A DNA stretch of 9,861 bases from assembly GCA_944382025.1 (NCBI GenBank), contig CALWMQ010000209.1, positions 1-9,861 on the forward strand, given 5' to 3'. A program made the translations under genes and the position numbers. Positions 1 to 5,850 of the stretch are shown here, piece by piece. The number at the start of each line of letters is the position of its first letter. Position 1 is the stretch's first letter. The notes under the pieces were generated by a model. It was given only the letters and a program-made list of their open reading frames with translations. It was not told the DNA's origin and did no database searches. Source of the stretch: an uncultured Clostridia bacterium (GTDB taxonomy: Bacteria; Bacillota; Clostridia; Oscillospirales; Acutalibacteraceae).

Positions 1-167
1 TGACCGGCGGAAACAAGGAAGCCGCTAAGAAGGTGGGCGAGCTGGTCGCCAAACGTGCTCTGGAAAAAGGCATCGAGAATGTCGTCTTTGACCGGGGCGG
101 CTATATTTACCACGGCCGCGTTCAGGAGTTGGCCGAAGGCGCCCGTGAGGGCGGCCTCAAGTTCTAA
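1..167 (+). CDS. rplR: 50S ribosomal protein L18, C-terminal end (5' truncated by window)
   Basis: L18 binds 5S rRNA together with L5 and helps attach it to the large-subunit central protuberance. Only the last 54 complete codons are present; the first full codon is at position 3 and the TAA stop ends at 167. The visible sequence starts TGGNKEAAKKVGEL and contains the L18 C-terminal hallmark VVFDRGGYIYHGRVQELAEG, ending in GGLKF. This matches the end of bacterial L18 closely. The gene lies 18 nt upstream of rpsE, the normal order in the spc operon. The N-terminal half lies outside the window, so its start and full length cannot be judged. Confidence 0.95.
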   Translation, partial: TGGNKEAAKKVGELVAKRALEKGIENVVFDRGGYIYHGRVQELAEGAREGGLKF

Positions 168-172
168 GGAAA

Positions 173-178
173 AGGAGG
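173..178 (+). promoter_or_regulatory. ribosome binding site of rpsE that supports a TTG start
   Basis: A perfect AGGAGG lies 7 nt upstream of TTG at 186. No ATG or GTG in frame gives the conserved S5 N-terminus (MARID...), so this site fixes the unusual start codon. Confidence 0.85.
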
Positions 179-185
179 AAGTACT

Positions 186-692
186 TTGGCCAGAATTGAC
201 GCAACAAGCAATACCACTGAGATGAAAGAGCATATCGTTGCCATTAACCGTGTCAGCAAGACCGTAAAGGGCGGCCGGATTTTCAAATTCGCCGCGCTGG
301 TCGTGGTGGGCGACGGCAACGGTACCGTAGGCTTCGGCCTGGGTAAGGCCGGCGAGGTTCCGGACGCTATCCGGAAGGGTATCGAGGATGCGAAAAAGCA
401 CCTGATCAAGGTTTCCCTGAAGGGCTCTACCATTCCTCATGAAGTGATGGGCACCTTCGGAGCCGGCCGCGTACTGATGAAGCCCGCCGCTCCCGGTACC
501 GGCGTTATCGCCGGCGGCGCTGTGCGTGCCGTCGTGGAAGCCGCCGGTATTAAGGATATTCGTACCAAGTCTCTCCGTTCCAATAATCCCTGCAACGTGG
601 TCAGCGCCGCGATGAACGGCCTGATGCAGCTGCGTACGGCTGATGAAGCCGCCGCTGTCCGGGGTAAGACCGCAAAAGAAATTTTGGGCTGA
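186..692 (+). CDS. rpsE: 30S ribosomal protein S5
   Basis: S5 is a small-subunit protein near the mRNA entry and decoding region; with S4 it affects decoding accuracy. The product is 168 aa, a normal bacterial length. The N-terminal double-stranded-RNA-binding-type domain covers about residues 15-80 and includes the VKGGR loop (27-31), the loop in which spectinomycin-resistance changes map in other bacteria. The conserved GDGNGTVGFGLGKAGEVPDA stretch lies at 42-61. The C-terminal domain (about 85-150) has STIPHEVMGTFGAGRVLMKP and a GTGVIAGG loop. The start is TTG at 186, chosen from the MARIDA N-terminus and an AGGAGG at 7 nt spacing. It sits between rplR and rpmD as in the usual spc operon. 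Apart from the rare start codon nothing is odd. Confidence 0.97.
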   Translation: MARIDATSNTTEMKEHIVAINRVSKTVKGGRIFKFAALVVVGDGNGTVGFGLGKAGEVPDAIRKGIEDAKKHLIKVSLKGSTIPHEVMGTFGAGRVLMKPAAPGTGVIAGGAVRAVVEAAGIKDIRTKSLRSNNPCNVVSAAMNGLMQLRTADEAAAVRGKTAKEILG

Positions 693-710
693 TTTTCGGC
701 CGGATTACGG

Positions 711-715
711 AAGGG
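711..715 (+). promoter_or_regulatory. ribosome binding site of rpmD that decides its start
   Basis: AAGGG at 711-715 lies 9 nt from ATG 725 but directly abuts ATG 716. Normal spacing therefore favours ATG 725 (MAKKAKENV) over ATG 716 (MVQMAKK). Confidence 0.7.
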
Positions 716-724
716 ATGGTACAA

Positions 725-922
725 ATGGCTAAAAAGGCGAAAGAAAACGTCCTGCAGATCAAGCTGGTTCGCAGCCTGATCGGCTGTAAAAAGGATCAGA
801 TCGCCACCGCCAATTCCTTGGGCCTGCGCAAGGTTGGAGATGTAGTGAGCCAGCCTGTGAACGCCGCAACCCAGGGCAAGGTGGCAAAGATCGTCCACCT
901 CGTCGAGGTAACCGAAGCGTAA
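725..922 (+). CDS. rpmD: 50S ribosomal protein L30
   Basis: L30 is a small protein of the large subunit. From ATG 725 the product is 65 aa; the family is usually about 58-62 aa, so it carries a few extra N-terminal residues (MAKKAKEN) before the conserved core. Family features visible are LQIKLVRSLIGCKKDQIATA, then the GLRKVGDVV segment and the C-terminal KVAKIVHLVEV strand. An in-frame ATG at 716 would add MVQ but sits on top of the ribosome binding site. The gene lies 32 nt after rpsE and 32 nt before rplO, the standard spc-operon order. Identification is firm; only the exact start is open by three codons. Confidence 0.95.
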   Translation: MAKKAKENVLQIKLVRSLIGCKKDQIATANSLGLRKVGDVVSQPVNAATQGKVAKIVHLVEVTEA

Positions 923-936
923 GAGCAAATTCCAGC

Positions 937-944
937 AAGGAGGT
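937..944 (+). promoter_or_regulatory. ribosome binding site of rplO that decides its start
   Basis: AAGGAGGT at 937-944 is a nearly ideal Shine-Dalgarno sequence, 10 nt from ATG 955. The upstream in-frame GTG at 943 overlaps this site and can be discarded as a start. Confidence 0.85.
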
Positions 945-954
945 GCGAAGTAAA

Positions 955-1395
955 ATGAAGCTTCAAGAGCTTTCTCCGGCTCCCGGCTCGGTCCGGGAGG
1001 TCAAGAGAATCGGCAGAGGCCATGGCTCCGGCCAGGGCAAAACCGCGGGTAAAGGCCATAAAGGCCAAAAGGCCCGTGCTGGCCGCGGAATGCGGCCCGG
1101 GTTTGAGGGCGGCCAGATGCCTCTGCAGAGACGGGTCCCCAAAAGAGGATTTGTCAATGTGTTCGCCACCAAATACGCCCAGATCAATGTGGCAGCCCTC
1201 AACAAGTTTGAGGACGGCGCTACAGTGGATCTGGACGCCATGAAGGTGGCCGGATTGGTGAAAAAGGCCTATGACGGCGTGAAGGTGCTGGGCAATGGCG
1301 CTATCACTAAGAAACTCACTGTAAAGGCAGCAGCCTATTCTGAAGCAGCCAAGGCTAAAATCGAGGCGGCTGGCGGAAAGGCTGAGGTGATCTGA
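955..1395 (+). CDS. rplO: 50S ribosomal protein L15
   Basis: L15 is a large-subunit assembly protein with a long basic N-terminal extension that threads into 23S rRNA. From ATG 955 the product is 146 aa, typical of the family, and begins MKLQELSPAPGS, the canonical L15 N-terminus. The Gly/Lys/Arg-rich extension (about residues 15-55) contains RIGRGHGSGQGKTAGKGHKG and GMRPGFEGGQMPLQRRVPKRGF. The globular C-terminal domain follows and ends in the usual AGGKAEVI. The stop is one base before the secY start codon, and the secY ribosome binding site (GAGGTGA, 1384-1390) lies inside the end of rplO. That arrangement suggests translational coupling of the two genes. Confidence 0.96.
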   Translation: MKLQELSPAPGSVREVKRIGRGHGSGQGKTAGKGHKGQKARAGRGMRPGFEGGQMPLQRRVPKRGFVNVFATKYAQINVAALNKFEDGATVDLDAMKVAGLVKKAYDGVKVLGNGAITKKLTVKAAAYSEAAKAKIEAAGGKAEVI

Positions 1396-1396
1396 C

Positions 1397-2716
1397 ATGT
1401 TCCAGACCCTGCGCAACGCATGGAAGATTGTCGACCTCCGCAAAAAGATCTTTTATACCCTGTTTATTATTCTGATCTTCCGCATCGGTTCCGCTATTAC
1501 GGTGCCCTTTGTGGATGCAGAGGTGCTGGCCAACGCCATTAACAACACCACGTCCCTGGCCGGTACCAACTACATGGATTTCCTGATGATGATGTCAGGC
1601 GGCGGATTCTCCGACGCCAGCATCTTCGCTCTGTCCATTACCCCCTACATCAACGCCAGCATTATTATCCAGCTGCTGACCGTAGCCCTGCCCCCCCTGG
1701 AGCGTATGGCCAAGGACGGCGAGGCTGGGCGGAAAAAGCTGGGGCAGATTACTCGGTATGTCACCGTGGGATTGGGCTTGCTGCTGGGTATCGCCTATTA
1801 CTTCATGGTGCGCAACAAGTACAACGCCCTGGTCAGCGAGGCGAAATCCGGCTTCGGTATGTGGTTCGCCGCGATTGTGATGATCCTGGTATTCACCGCC
1901 GGTTCGGCACTGATGATGTGGCTGGGTGAGCAGATCAACGAAAAAGGGATCGGGAATGGTATCTCAATCCTGCTGTTCGCCGGTATCCTGTCCCGGATCC
2001 CCTCGGGTATCCGGACCCTGTGGGCCTACTTCTATGACCTGGGTATCACCGGCGGGCAGAGCAAGTATATTGTACTGACCCCTATTGTTATCGTCATCTT
2101 CCTGGCCATGATCGCGTTTATCGTATTCATGAACGATTCCGAACGGCGGATCCCGGTCCAGTACGCGAAACGGGTAGTGGGACGCAAAATGTACGGCGGC
2201 CAGAACACCTATATTCCAATTAAAGTGAATATGTCCGGCGTTATGCCCATCATCCTGGCCTCCTCCATCGTGTCCCTGCCCTCTATTATCGCCACTTTCT
2301 TCAATCTGTCTACGGATAACTGGTTCTTCAGCGCTTTCCGTCAGGATAGCTGGATCTATATTATCCTGTATTTCCTGTTTATCATCGGCTTCGCCTTCTT
2401 CTATGTCACCATCCAGTATAATCCGCTGGAGATGTCCAATAATCTCCGTAAGAATTCCGGCGCGATCCCGGGCTATCGCCCCGGTAAGCCCACCACGGAT
2501 TATATTAAACGGGTGCTGAACAAGGTGACCCTGATCGGGGCGCTGTTCCTGGGCGTTATCGCCCTGTTCCCCAGCCTGTTCGGGAAATTCACCCAGATTT
2601 ACGGGCTGACTTTGGGCGGCACCTCCATCATGATCGTGGTAGGCGTGGCCCTGGAAACCACCCAGCAGATTCAGAGCCAGATGATGATGCGCCACTACAA
2701 AGGCTTCCTTGAGTAA
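1397..2716 (+). CDS. secY: preprotein translocase subunit SecY
   Basis: SecY is the channel-forming core of the SecYEG translocon in the cytoplasmic membrane, which exports or inserts proteins with SecA or the ribosome. The product is 439 aa, a normal length, with about ten hydrophobic segments (roughly residues 19-39, 77-97, 120-137, 155-176, 187-200, 224-245, 280-300, 318-340, 373-392, 404-420). Family motifs include ITPYINASIIIQLL (81-94), GEQINEKGIGNGISILLFAG (177-196), ERRIPVQYAKR (249-259) and, in the cytosolic loop, IPGYRPGKPTTDYIKRVL (357-374). The loop around residues 60-75 falls where the plug helix is expected. It starts 1 nt after rplO and is followed by an unusually long 125-nt gap with a strong hairpin before adk. 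Confidence 0.97.
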   Translation: MFQTLRNAWKIVDLRKKIFYTLFIILIFRIGSAITVPFVDAEVLANAINNTTSLAGTNYMDFLMMMSGGGFSDASIFALSITPYINASIIIQLLTVALPPLERMAKDGEAGRKKLGQITRYVTVGLGLLLGIAYYFMVRNKYNALVSEAKSGFGMWFAAIVMILVFTAGSALMMWLGEQINEKGIGNGISILLFAGILSRIPSGIRTLWAYFYDLGITGGQSKYIVLTPIVIVIFLAMIAFIVFMNDSERRIPVQYAKRVVGRKMYGGQNTYIPIKVNMSGVMPIILASSIVSLPSIIATFFNLSTDNWFFSAFRQDSWIYIILYFLFIIGFAFFYVTIQYNPLEMSNNLRKNSGAIPGYRPGKPTTDYIKRVLNKVTLIGALFLGVIALFPSLFGKFTQIYGLTLGGTSIMIVVGVALETTQQIQSQMMMRHYKGFLE

Positions 2717-2732
2717 ACGATACCGGCCGCCG

Positions 2733-2813
2733 TGCCGCGGATTGCCGGTTGGCGTATGGACAGGGGACTCATTGATCCCCTGTCCATACAAAGAGGAAAA
2801 AAGAACCGCGGCA
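2733..2813 (+). other. nested inverted repeats in the secY-adk gap (14-bp perfect hairpin)
   Basis: The 125-nt gap 2717-2841 holds a perfect 14-bp inverted repeat, GTATGGACAGGGGA (2754-2767) and its complement (2776-2789), around an 8-nt loop. Outside it, TGCCGCGG (2733-2740) is complementary to CCGCGGCA (2806-2813), enclosing the hairpin. The 3' junction 2790-2805 is almost pure purine. No T-run follows the hairpin, so it does not look like a + strand intrinsic terminator. No convincing promoter is visible. It ends just before the adk ribosome binding site (AAGGAGG, 2826-2832). The role is unknown; an mRNA processing/stability site, translational control of adk or an intergenic repeat element are the main options. 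Confidence 0.75.
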
Positions 2814-2841
2814 TCTGTTTCGGATAAGGAGGTTTTATTCT

Positions 2842-3474
2842 ATGAAGCTGATCCTTTTAGGCGCCCCCGGCGCCGGAAAAGGCACCCAGGCTGAGGTGAT
2901 CAGCCAGCATCTCAATATTCCCACAATCTCCACGGGTAACATTATCCGTGAAGCGCTGAAAAGCGGCACGGAGATGGGGATGAAAGCCAAAGAGTATATG
3001 GATTCCGGCAAGCTGGTTCCCGATGACGTGGTTATCGGGATTATCAAGGACCGGCTGGCCCAGGACGATTGCTCCAACGGGTTTATCCTGGACGGCTTTC
3101 CCCGGACCATCCCCCAGGCCGAGGCGCTTGACCGCATGGGCATTGTCATCGATAAGGTCATCGATATCGAGGTGGCCGACGAGACCATCGCCCGGCGTGT
3201 ATCGGGCCGCCGTGTCTGCCCCGCCTGCGGCGCATCCTACCATGTGGACTACAAACGTCCCGCGGTGGAAGGCGTATGCGACAAGTGCGGCGACACCCTT
3301 GTTCAGCGCAAGGATGACCATCCGGACACCGTGCGGGAACGCCTGCATGTGTATCATGAGCAGACCGAGCCGCTGAAAAGCTATTACGCGGCCCAGGGTA
3401 AGCTGACTATCGTGGAAGGACAGGAAGAAGTGGCCGATACCACCCGCCTGACCCTTGCCGCGGTTGAGGCGTAA
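2842..3474 (+). CDS. adk: adenylate kinase with four-cysteine (zinc-type) LID domain
   Basis: Adenylate kinase converts ATP + AMP to 2 ADP in the cytoplasm and keeps adenine nucleotides in balance. The product is 210 aa, slightly shorter than the usual 212-217. The P-loop GAPGAGKGT is at residues 7-15, the AMP-binding STGNIIREA at 30-38, and DGFPRT at 84-89. The long LID domain carries C126-X2-C129 and C146-X2-C149, the four-cysteine structural zinc site typical of Gram-positive long-form enzymes. The arginines RER (165-167) follow the LID. ATG 2842 has an AAGGAGG at good spacing. The gene sits between secY and map as in Bacillus and clostridia, with only 2 nt to map, so those two are likely coupled. 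The zinc content is inferred from the cysteines. Confidence 0.97.
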   Translation: MKLILLGAPGAGKGTQAEVISQHLNIPTISTGNIIREALKSGTEMGMKAKEYMDSGKLVPDDVVIGIIKDRLAQDDCSNGFILDGFPRTIPQAEALDRMGIVIDKVIDIEVADETIARRVSGRRVCPACGASYHVDYKRPAVEGVCDKCGDTLVQRKDDHPDTVRERLHVYHEQTEPLKSYYAAQGKLTIVEGQEEVADTTRLTLAAVEA

Positions 3475-3476
3475 CC

Positions 3477-4223
3477 ATGATATCCATTAAGAACAGCCGG
3501 GAGCTGACCGCTATGCGGGAAGCCTGTATTATCTCGGCAAGGGCGCTCCAGCTGGCGGGAAAAATGGTTGAGCCCGGGGTTACCACCCGGGAAATCGACC
3601 GGGAAATCCGTAAGTATATCGAAAGTACGGGCGCAACCCCGTCCTTCCTGAATTACGGCGGCTTCCCGGCCAGCGCCTGTATCTCGGTGAACAACGAAGT
3701 CATCCACGGCATACCAGGCAAACGCGTAATCAAGGCTGGCGATATCGTCAGCGTGGATGTGGGCGCGTTTTTTGAAGGCTATCACGGCGATAACGCCGCC
3801 ACCTTCGGGGCGGGAGATATTTCTCCGGAAGCACAAGCCCTGATGGACGCCACCAGGGAAAGCCTCTACGAGGGCATCAAAATGGCGGTGCCGGGCAACC
3901 GGATCGGCGATATCGGCGCGGCGATCCAGCGGTATGTCGAGGTGCGTGGTTACTCGGTGGTACGGCAGTTTGTCGGCCACGGAGTAGGCACGAACCTGCA
4001 TGAGGACCCCAGTGTCCCTAATTTCGGTACTCCCGGCCGCGGCCCACGGCTGCTTCCGGGCATGACCTTAGCCATTGAACCCATGATCAACGCCGGCGGA
4101 TATGAAGTGTCCATCCTCAAGGATGAGTGGACCACCGTCACCAAAGACGGAAGCCTGTCGGCACACTTTGAGCATACCGTCGCCATTACCCAGGATGGGC
4201 CTGTGATCCTGACCCGCCCATAA
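3477..4223 (+). CDS. map: type I methionine aminopeptidase
   Basis: This metalloenzyme removes the initiator methionine from new proteins when the second residue is small. The product is 248 aa, the normal type I length, without an N-terminal zinc-finger extension. All five metal ligands of the pita-bread fold can be placed: D94 (VDVGAFFEGYHGD), D105, H168 (FVGHGVG), E201 (AIEPMIN) and E232 (FEHTVAI). The histidines that line the active site in this family are at H77 (VIHGIP) and H175 (NLHEDP). ATG 3477 follows the adk stop by 2 nt, and its ribosome binding site (GAGG, 3466-3469) is inside adk. Next to infA and ribosomal genes, its placement couples maturation of new proteins to translation capacity. 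Nothing is missing. Confidence 0.97.
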   Translation: MISIKNSRELTAMREACIISARALQLAGKMVEPGVTTREIDREIRKYIESTGATPSFLNYGGFPASACISVNNEVIHGIPGKRVIKAGDIVSVDVGAFFEGYHGDNAATFGAGDISPEAQALMDATRESLYEGIKMAVPGNRIGDIGAAIQRYVEVRGYSVVRQFVGHGVGTNLHEDPSVPNFGTPGRGPRLLPGMTLAIEPMINAGGYEVSILKDEWTTVTKDGSLSAHFEHTVAITQDGPVILTRP

Positions 4224-4241
4224 ACGGCCGGATCCGAACCG

Positions 4242-4249
4242 AAAGGGTG
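4242..4249 (+). promoter_or_regulatory. ribosome binding site of the KOW-domain gene that decides its start
   Basis: AAAGGGTG (4242-4249) lies 9 nt from ATG 4259. An in-frame GTG at 4247 overlaps this site, so the ATG, giving MLRRGSAV, is the better start. Confidence 0.65.
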
Positions 4250-4258
4250 TGGAAGACA

Positions 4259-4534
4259 ATGCTCAGACGCGGAAGCGCGGTGATTTCCCTGGCAGGGAAA
4301 GATAAGGGTTCCCTGCTCACGGTGCTGGGCACCGAGGGACAGACGGCGTTGGTGGCTGACGGGCGAAAACGCCCGCTGCAGTCCCCTAAACGCAAAAACC
4401 TCCGGCATCTGGAGGACACCGGCGCTGTTTTAGCAGACCAGTCAATGGCAACCAACCGTGAAATCCGGCGGGCATTGAGCCGGCTTGCGGAAAACACTGT
4501 TTCCGGAAAGCCGCTGCCGCCCGGAGAACCGTGA
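4259..4534 (+). CDS. KOW-domain, L14e-like RNA-binding protein
   Basis: The product is 91 aa. Residues 4-50 form a KOW-type segment (RGSAVISLAGKDKGSLLTVL) followed by a basic stretch with PKRKN and H50. This resembles the L14e/L6e/L27e-like KOW proteins that Firmicutes encode between map and infA (the position of ybzG in Bacillus subtilis, from memory). The C-terminal 35 residues (about 57-91) are less conserved-looking and end in a Pro-rich tail. A role in RNA or ribosome binding is inferred from the KOW fold and the neighbours; no reaction is implied and the physiological function is not established. It lies 35 nt after map and 21 nt before infA, so it is surely in the same transcript. The alternative GTG start at 4247 would add four residues. 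Confidence 0.85.
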   Translation: MLRRGSAVISLAGKDKGSLLTVLGTEGQTALVADGRKRPLQSPKRKNLRHLEDTGAVLADQSMATNREIRRALSRLAENTVSGKPLPPGEP

Positions 4535-4555
4535 TCACAAGAGGGAGGTACAAAC

Positions 4556-4774
4556 ATGTCCAAAGCGGACGTTATCGAACTGGAAGGTACCGTGGTAGAA
4601 GCTCTGCCCAACGCCACGTTCCAGGTGGAGCTGGCTAACGGCCATCAGATTCTGGCCCATATTTCCGGTAAGCTGCGGATGAATTTCATCCGGATCCTGC
4701 CGGGGGACAAGGTGACGGTGGAAATGTCCCCGTACGACCTGACCAAAGGCCGGATTACCTGGCGGACCAAATAA
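4556..4774 (+). CDS. infA: translation initiation factor IF-1
   Basis: IF-1 binds the 30S A site during initiation and assists IF-2 and IF-3. The product is exactly 72 aa, the standard length, and is a single OB-fold (S1-like) domain. Diagnostic segments are DVIELEGTVVEALPNATFQV, ENGH-like ANGHQILAHISGKLRMNFIR, then LPGDKVTVEMSPYDLTKGRI and the C-terminal TWRTK. ATG 4556 follows GGGAGGT (4543-4549) by 6 nt. It lies in the standard map-KOW-infA-rpmJ order. The 107-nt gap to rpmJ is longer than most gaps in the cluster and contains two possible hairpins. Confidence 0.98.
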   Translation: MSKADVIELEGTVVEALPNATFQVELANGHQILAHISGKLRMNFIRILPGDKVTVEMSPYDLTKGRITWRTK

Positions 4775-4793
4775 TAACTCAGAATAAGGCAAT

Positions 4794-4853
4794 ACGCGCC
4801 GCGGGAGGCGCGTGATGAGGAAGCGGCCCGGGAAACCAATAGGTTGTCCCCGG
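4794..4853 (+). other. two hairpins in the infA-rpmJ gap
   Basis: In the 107-nt gap 4775-4881, ACGCGCC (4794-4800) pairs with GGCGCGT (4807-4813) around a 6-nt loop. A second element pairs CCGGG (4828-4832) with CCCGG (4849-4853), enclosing AACC (4834-4837) and GGTT (4842-4845) around an AATA loop. Neither is followed by a T-run, so termination is unlikely, and no promoter hexamers were found. They could form a structured leader or processing site for the downstream rpmJ-rpsM-rpsK-rpsD part of the message. The stems are short and GC-rich, so chance pairing is possible. Confidence 0.45.
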
Positions 4854-4881
4854 ACGGCAATCGCGAAAGGATGGTCATTTT

Positions 4882-4995
4882 ATGAAAGTCAGACCTTCTG
4901 TAAAGAAAATCTGCGAAAAATGCAAGATCATCAAGCGCAAAGGCCGCATCATGGTGATTTGCGAGAACCCTAAGCACAAACAGCGCCAGGGCTGA
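4882..4995 (+). CDS. rpmJ: 50S ribosomal protein L36, zinc-ribbon form
   Basis: L36 is the smallest large-subunit protein and binds 23S rRNA. The product is 37 aa: it begins MKVRPSVKKICEKCKIIKRK and ends KHKQRQG, the canonical sequence. The zinc ligands C11-X2-C14, C27 and H32 are all present, so this is the zinc-binding (C+) paralogue type. ATG 4882 follows AAAGGA (4866-4871) by 10 nt, and the stop is TGA at 4993-4995. It lies between infA and rpsM as in most bacteria. The structured 107-nt gap upstream is the only unusual feature. Confidence 0.97.
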   Translation: MKVRPSVKKICEKCKIIKRKGRIMVICENPKHKQRQG

Positions 4996-5031
4996 TCAGG
5001 GCGCGTTCAATCGAAAGGAAGGATTGTAATT

Positions 5032-5400
5032 ATGGCACGTATAGCTGGTGTTGACCTGCCCAGAGACAAGCGCGTGGAAATCGGCCTGACGTACATTTTC
5101 GGCATCGGCCGGAAAACCGCCGATGATATCCTAGCCGCTACGGGCGTCAATCCCGACACCCGGGTGCGGGACCTGACCGAGGACGATGTGTCCAAACTGC
5201 GTGAGTATATTGACCATAACTGCACGGTGGAAGGCGATCTGCGCCGGGATGTGGCGTTTGATATCAAGCGCCTGATCGAAATCGGCAGTTACCGCGGTGT
5301 GCGCCACCGCAAGGGCTTGCCCGTACGGGGCCAGCGTTCCAAGACCAATGCCAGAACCCGGAAGGGCCCGAAGAAGACCATCGCCAACAAGAAGAAGTAA
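5032..5400 (+). CDS. rpsM: 30S ribosomal protein S13
   Basis: S13 sits at the head of the small subunit, contacts the P-site tRNA with its tail and forms bridges to the large subunit. The product is 122 aa, typical length. It begins MARIAGVDLPRDKRVEIGLT, has the helix-hairpin-like YIFGIGRKTADDIL, the RDLTEDDVSKLREYID helix and the central SYRGVRHRKGLPVRGQRSKT motif. The extended basic tail ends in NKKK. The start has a GGAAGG ribosome binding site (5018-5023). It is the first gene of the classical alpha-operon set here (rpsM-rpsK-rpsD-rpoA-rplQ) and is 15 nt from rpsK. Confidence 0.98.
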   Translation: MARIAGVDLPRDKRVEIGLTYIFGIGRKTADDILAATGVNPDTRVRDLTEDDVSKLREYIDHNCTVEGDLRRDVAFDIKRLIEIGSYRGVRHRKGLPVRGQRSKTNARTRKGPKKTIANKKK

Positions 5401-5415
5401 GCAGGAGGGATAAGA

Positions 5416-5826
5416 ATGGCTGCTGCAAAAACTACTGCGCGCAAGGGTGCCACTACCCGCCGCCGCAAGGAACGCAAGAATATCGAGCGTGGCGCCGCGC
5501 ATATCCAGTCCACGTTCAACAATACAATCGTTACCATCACCGATACCCAGGGCAATGCCCTGTCCTGGGCCAGCGCCGGCGAGCTGGGATTCCGGGGTTC
5601 CCGGAAATCCACCCCCTTCGCCGCCCAGACGGCGGCTGAAACAGCGGCCGCGGCTGCTATGGAGCATGGCCTGAAGACCGTGGAAGTGTATGTAAAGGGC
5701 CCCGGCGCGGGACGTGAGGCCGCTATCCGCGCCCTGCAGACCGCCGGTCTGGAGGTCACCATGATTAAAGACGTGACCCCCATTCCCCACAACGGATGCC
5801 GTCCTCCCAAAAGAAGACGCGTATAA
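5416..5826 (+). CDS. rpsK: 30S ribosomal protein S11
   Basis: S11 is part of the platform of the small subunit, near the E-site codon, and interacts with S7. The product is 136 aa, a little longer than the common 129 because of a Lys/Arg-rich N-terminus (about residues 1-25). The core shows AHIQSTFNNTIVTITDTQGN, GFRGSRKSTPFAAQ and VKGPGAGREAAIRAL, and the C-terminus is the invariant DVTPIPHNGCRPPKRRRV. ATG 5416 follows AGGAGG (5403-5408) by 7 nt. Gaps to rpsM and rpsD are 15 and 24 nt, consistent with one transcript. Confidence 0.98.
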   Translation: MAAAKTTARKGATTRRRKERKNIERGAAHIQSTFNNTIVTITDTQGNALSWASAGELGFRGSRKSTPFAAQTAAETAAAAAMEHGLKTVEVYVKGPGAGREAAIRALQTAGLEVTMIKDVTPIPHNGCRPPKRRRV

Positions 5827-5850
5827 TCGAAATCAGGAGGTGCAACCAAC

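Noticed and set aside
716..724. Upstream ATG for rpmD giving an MVQ extension
   Set aside because: The only ribosome binding site (711-715) directly abuts this ATG; spacing is right for ATG 725.
943..954. GTG start for rplO at 943
   Set aside because: It lies inside the Shine-Dalgarno sequence and would add MRSK before the canonical MKLQEL N-terminus.
2754..2789. secY-adk hairpin as an intrinsic terminator
   Set aside because: No T-run follows on the + strand. An A-rich stretch follows instead, which would only suit termination of a minus-strand transcript, and no minus-strand gene is present.
1964..2791. 275-codon open frame on the minus strand opposite secY
   Set aside because: The product is an Asp/Gly/His/Gln-rich shadow of membrane-protein codons; there is no family resemblance and secY is certain.
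4497..4509. 13-nt sequence ACTGTTTCCGGAA repeated at 6526-6538
   Set aside because: Two copies of a 13-mer are about what chance gives in a 10-kb window, and one copy is inside coding sequence; no wider similarity is seen around them.
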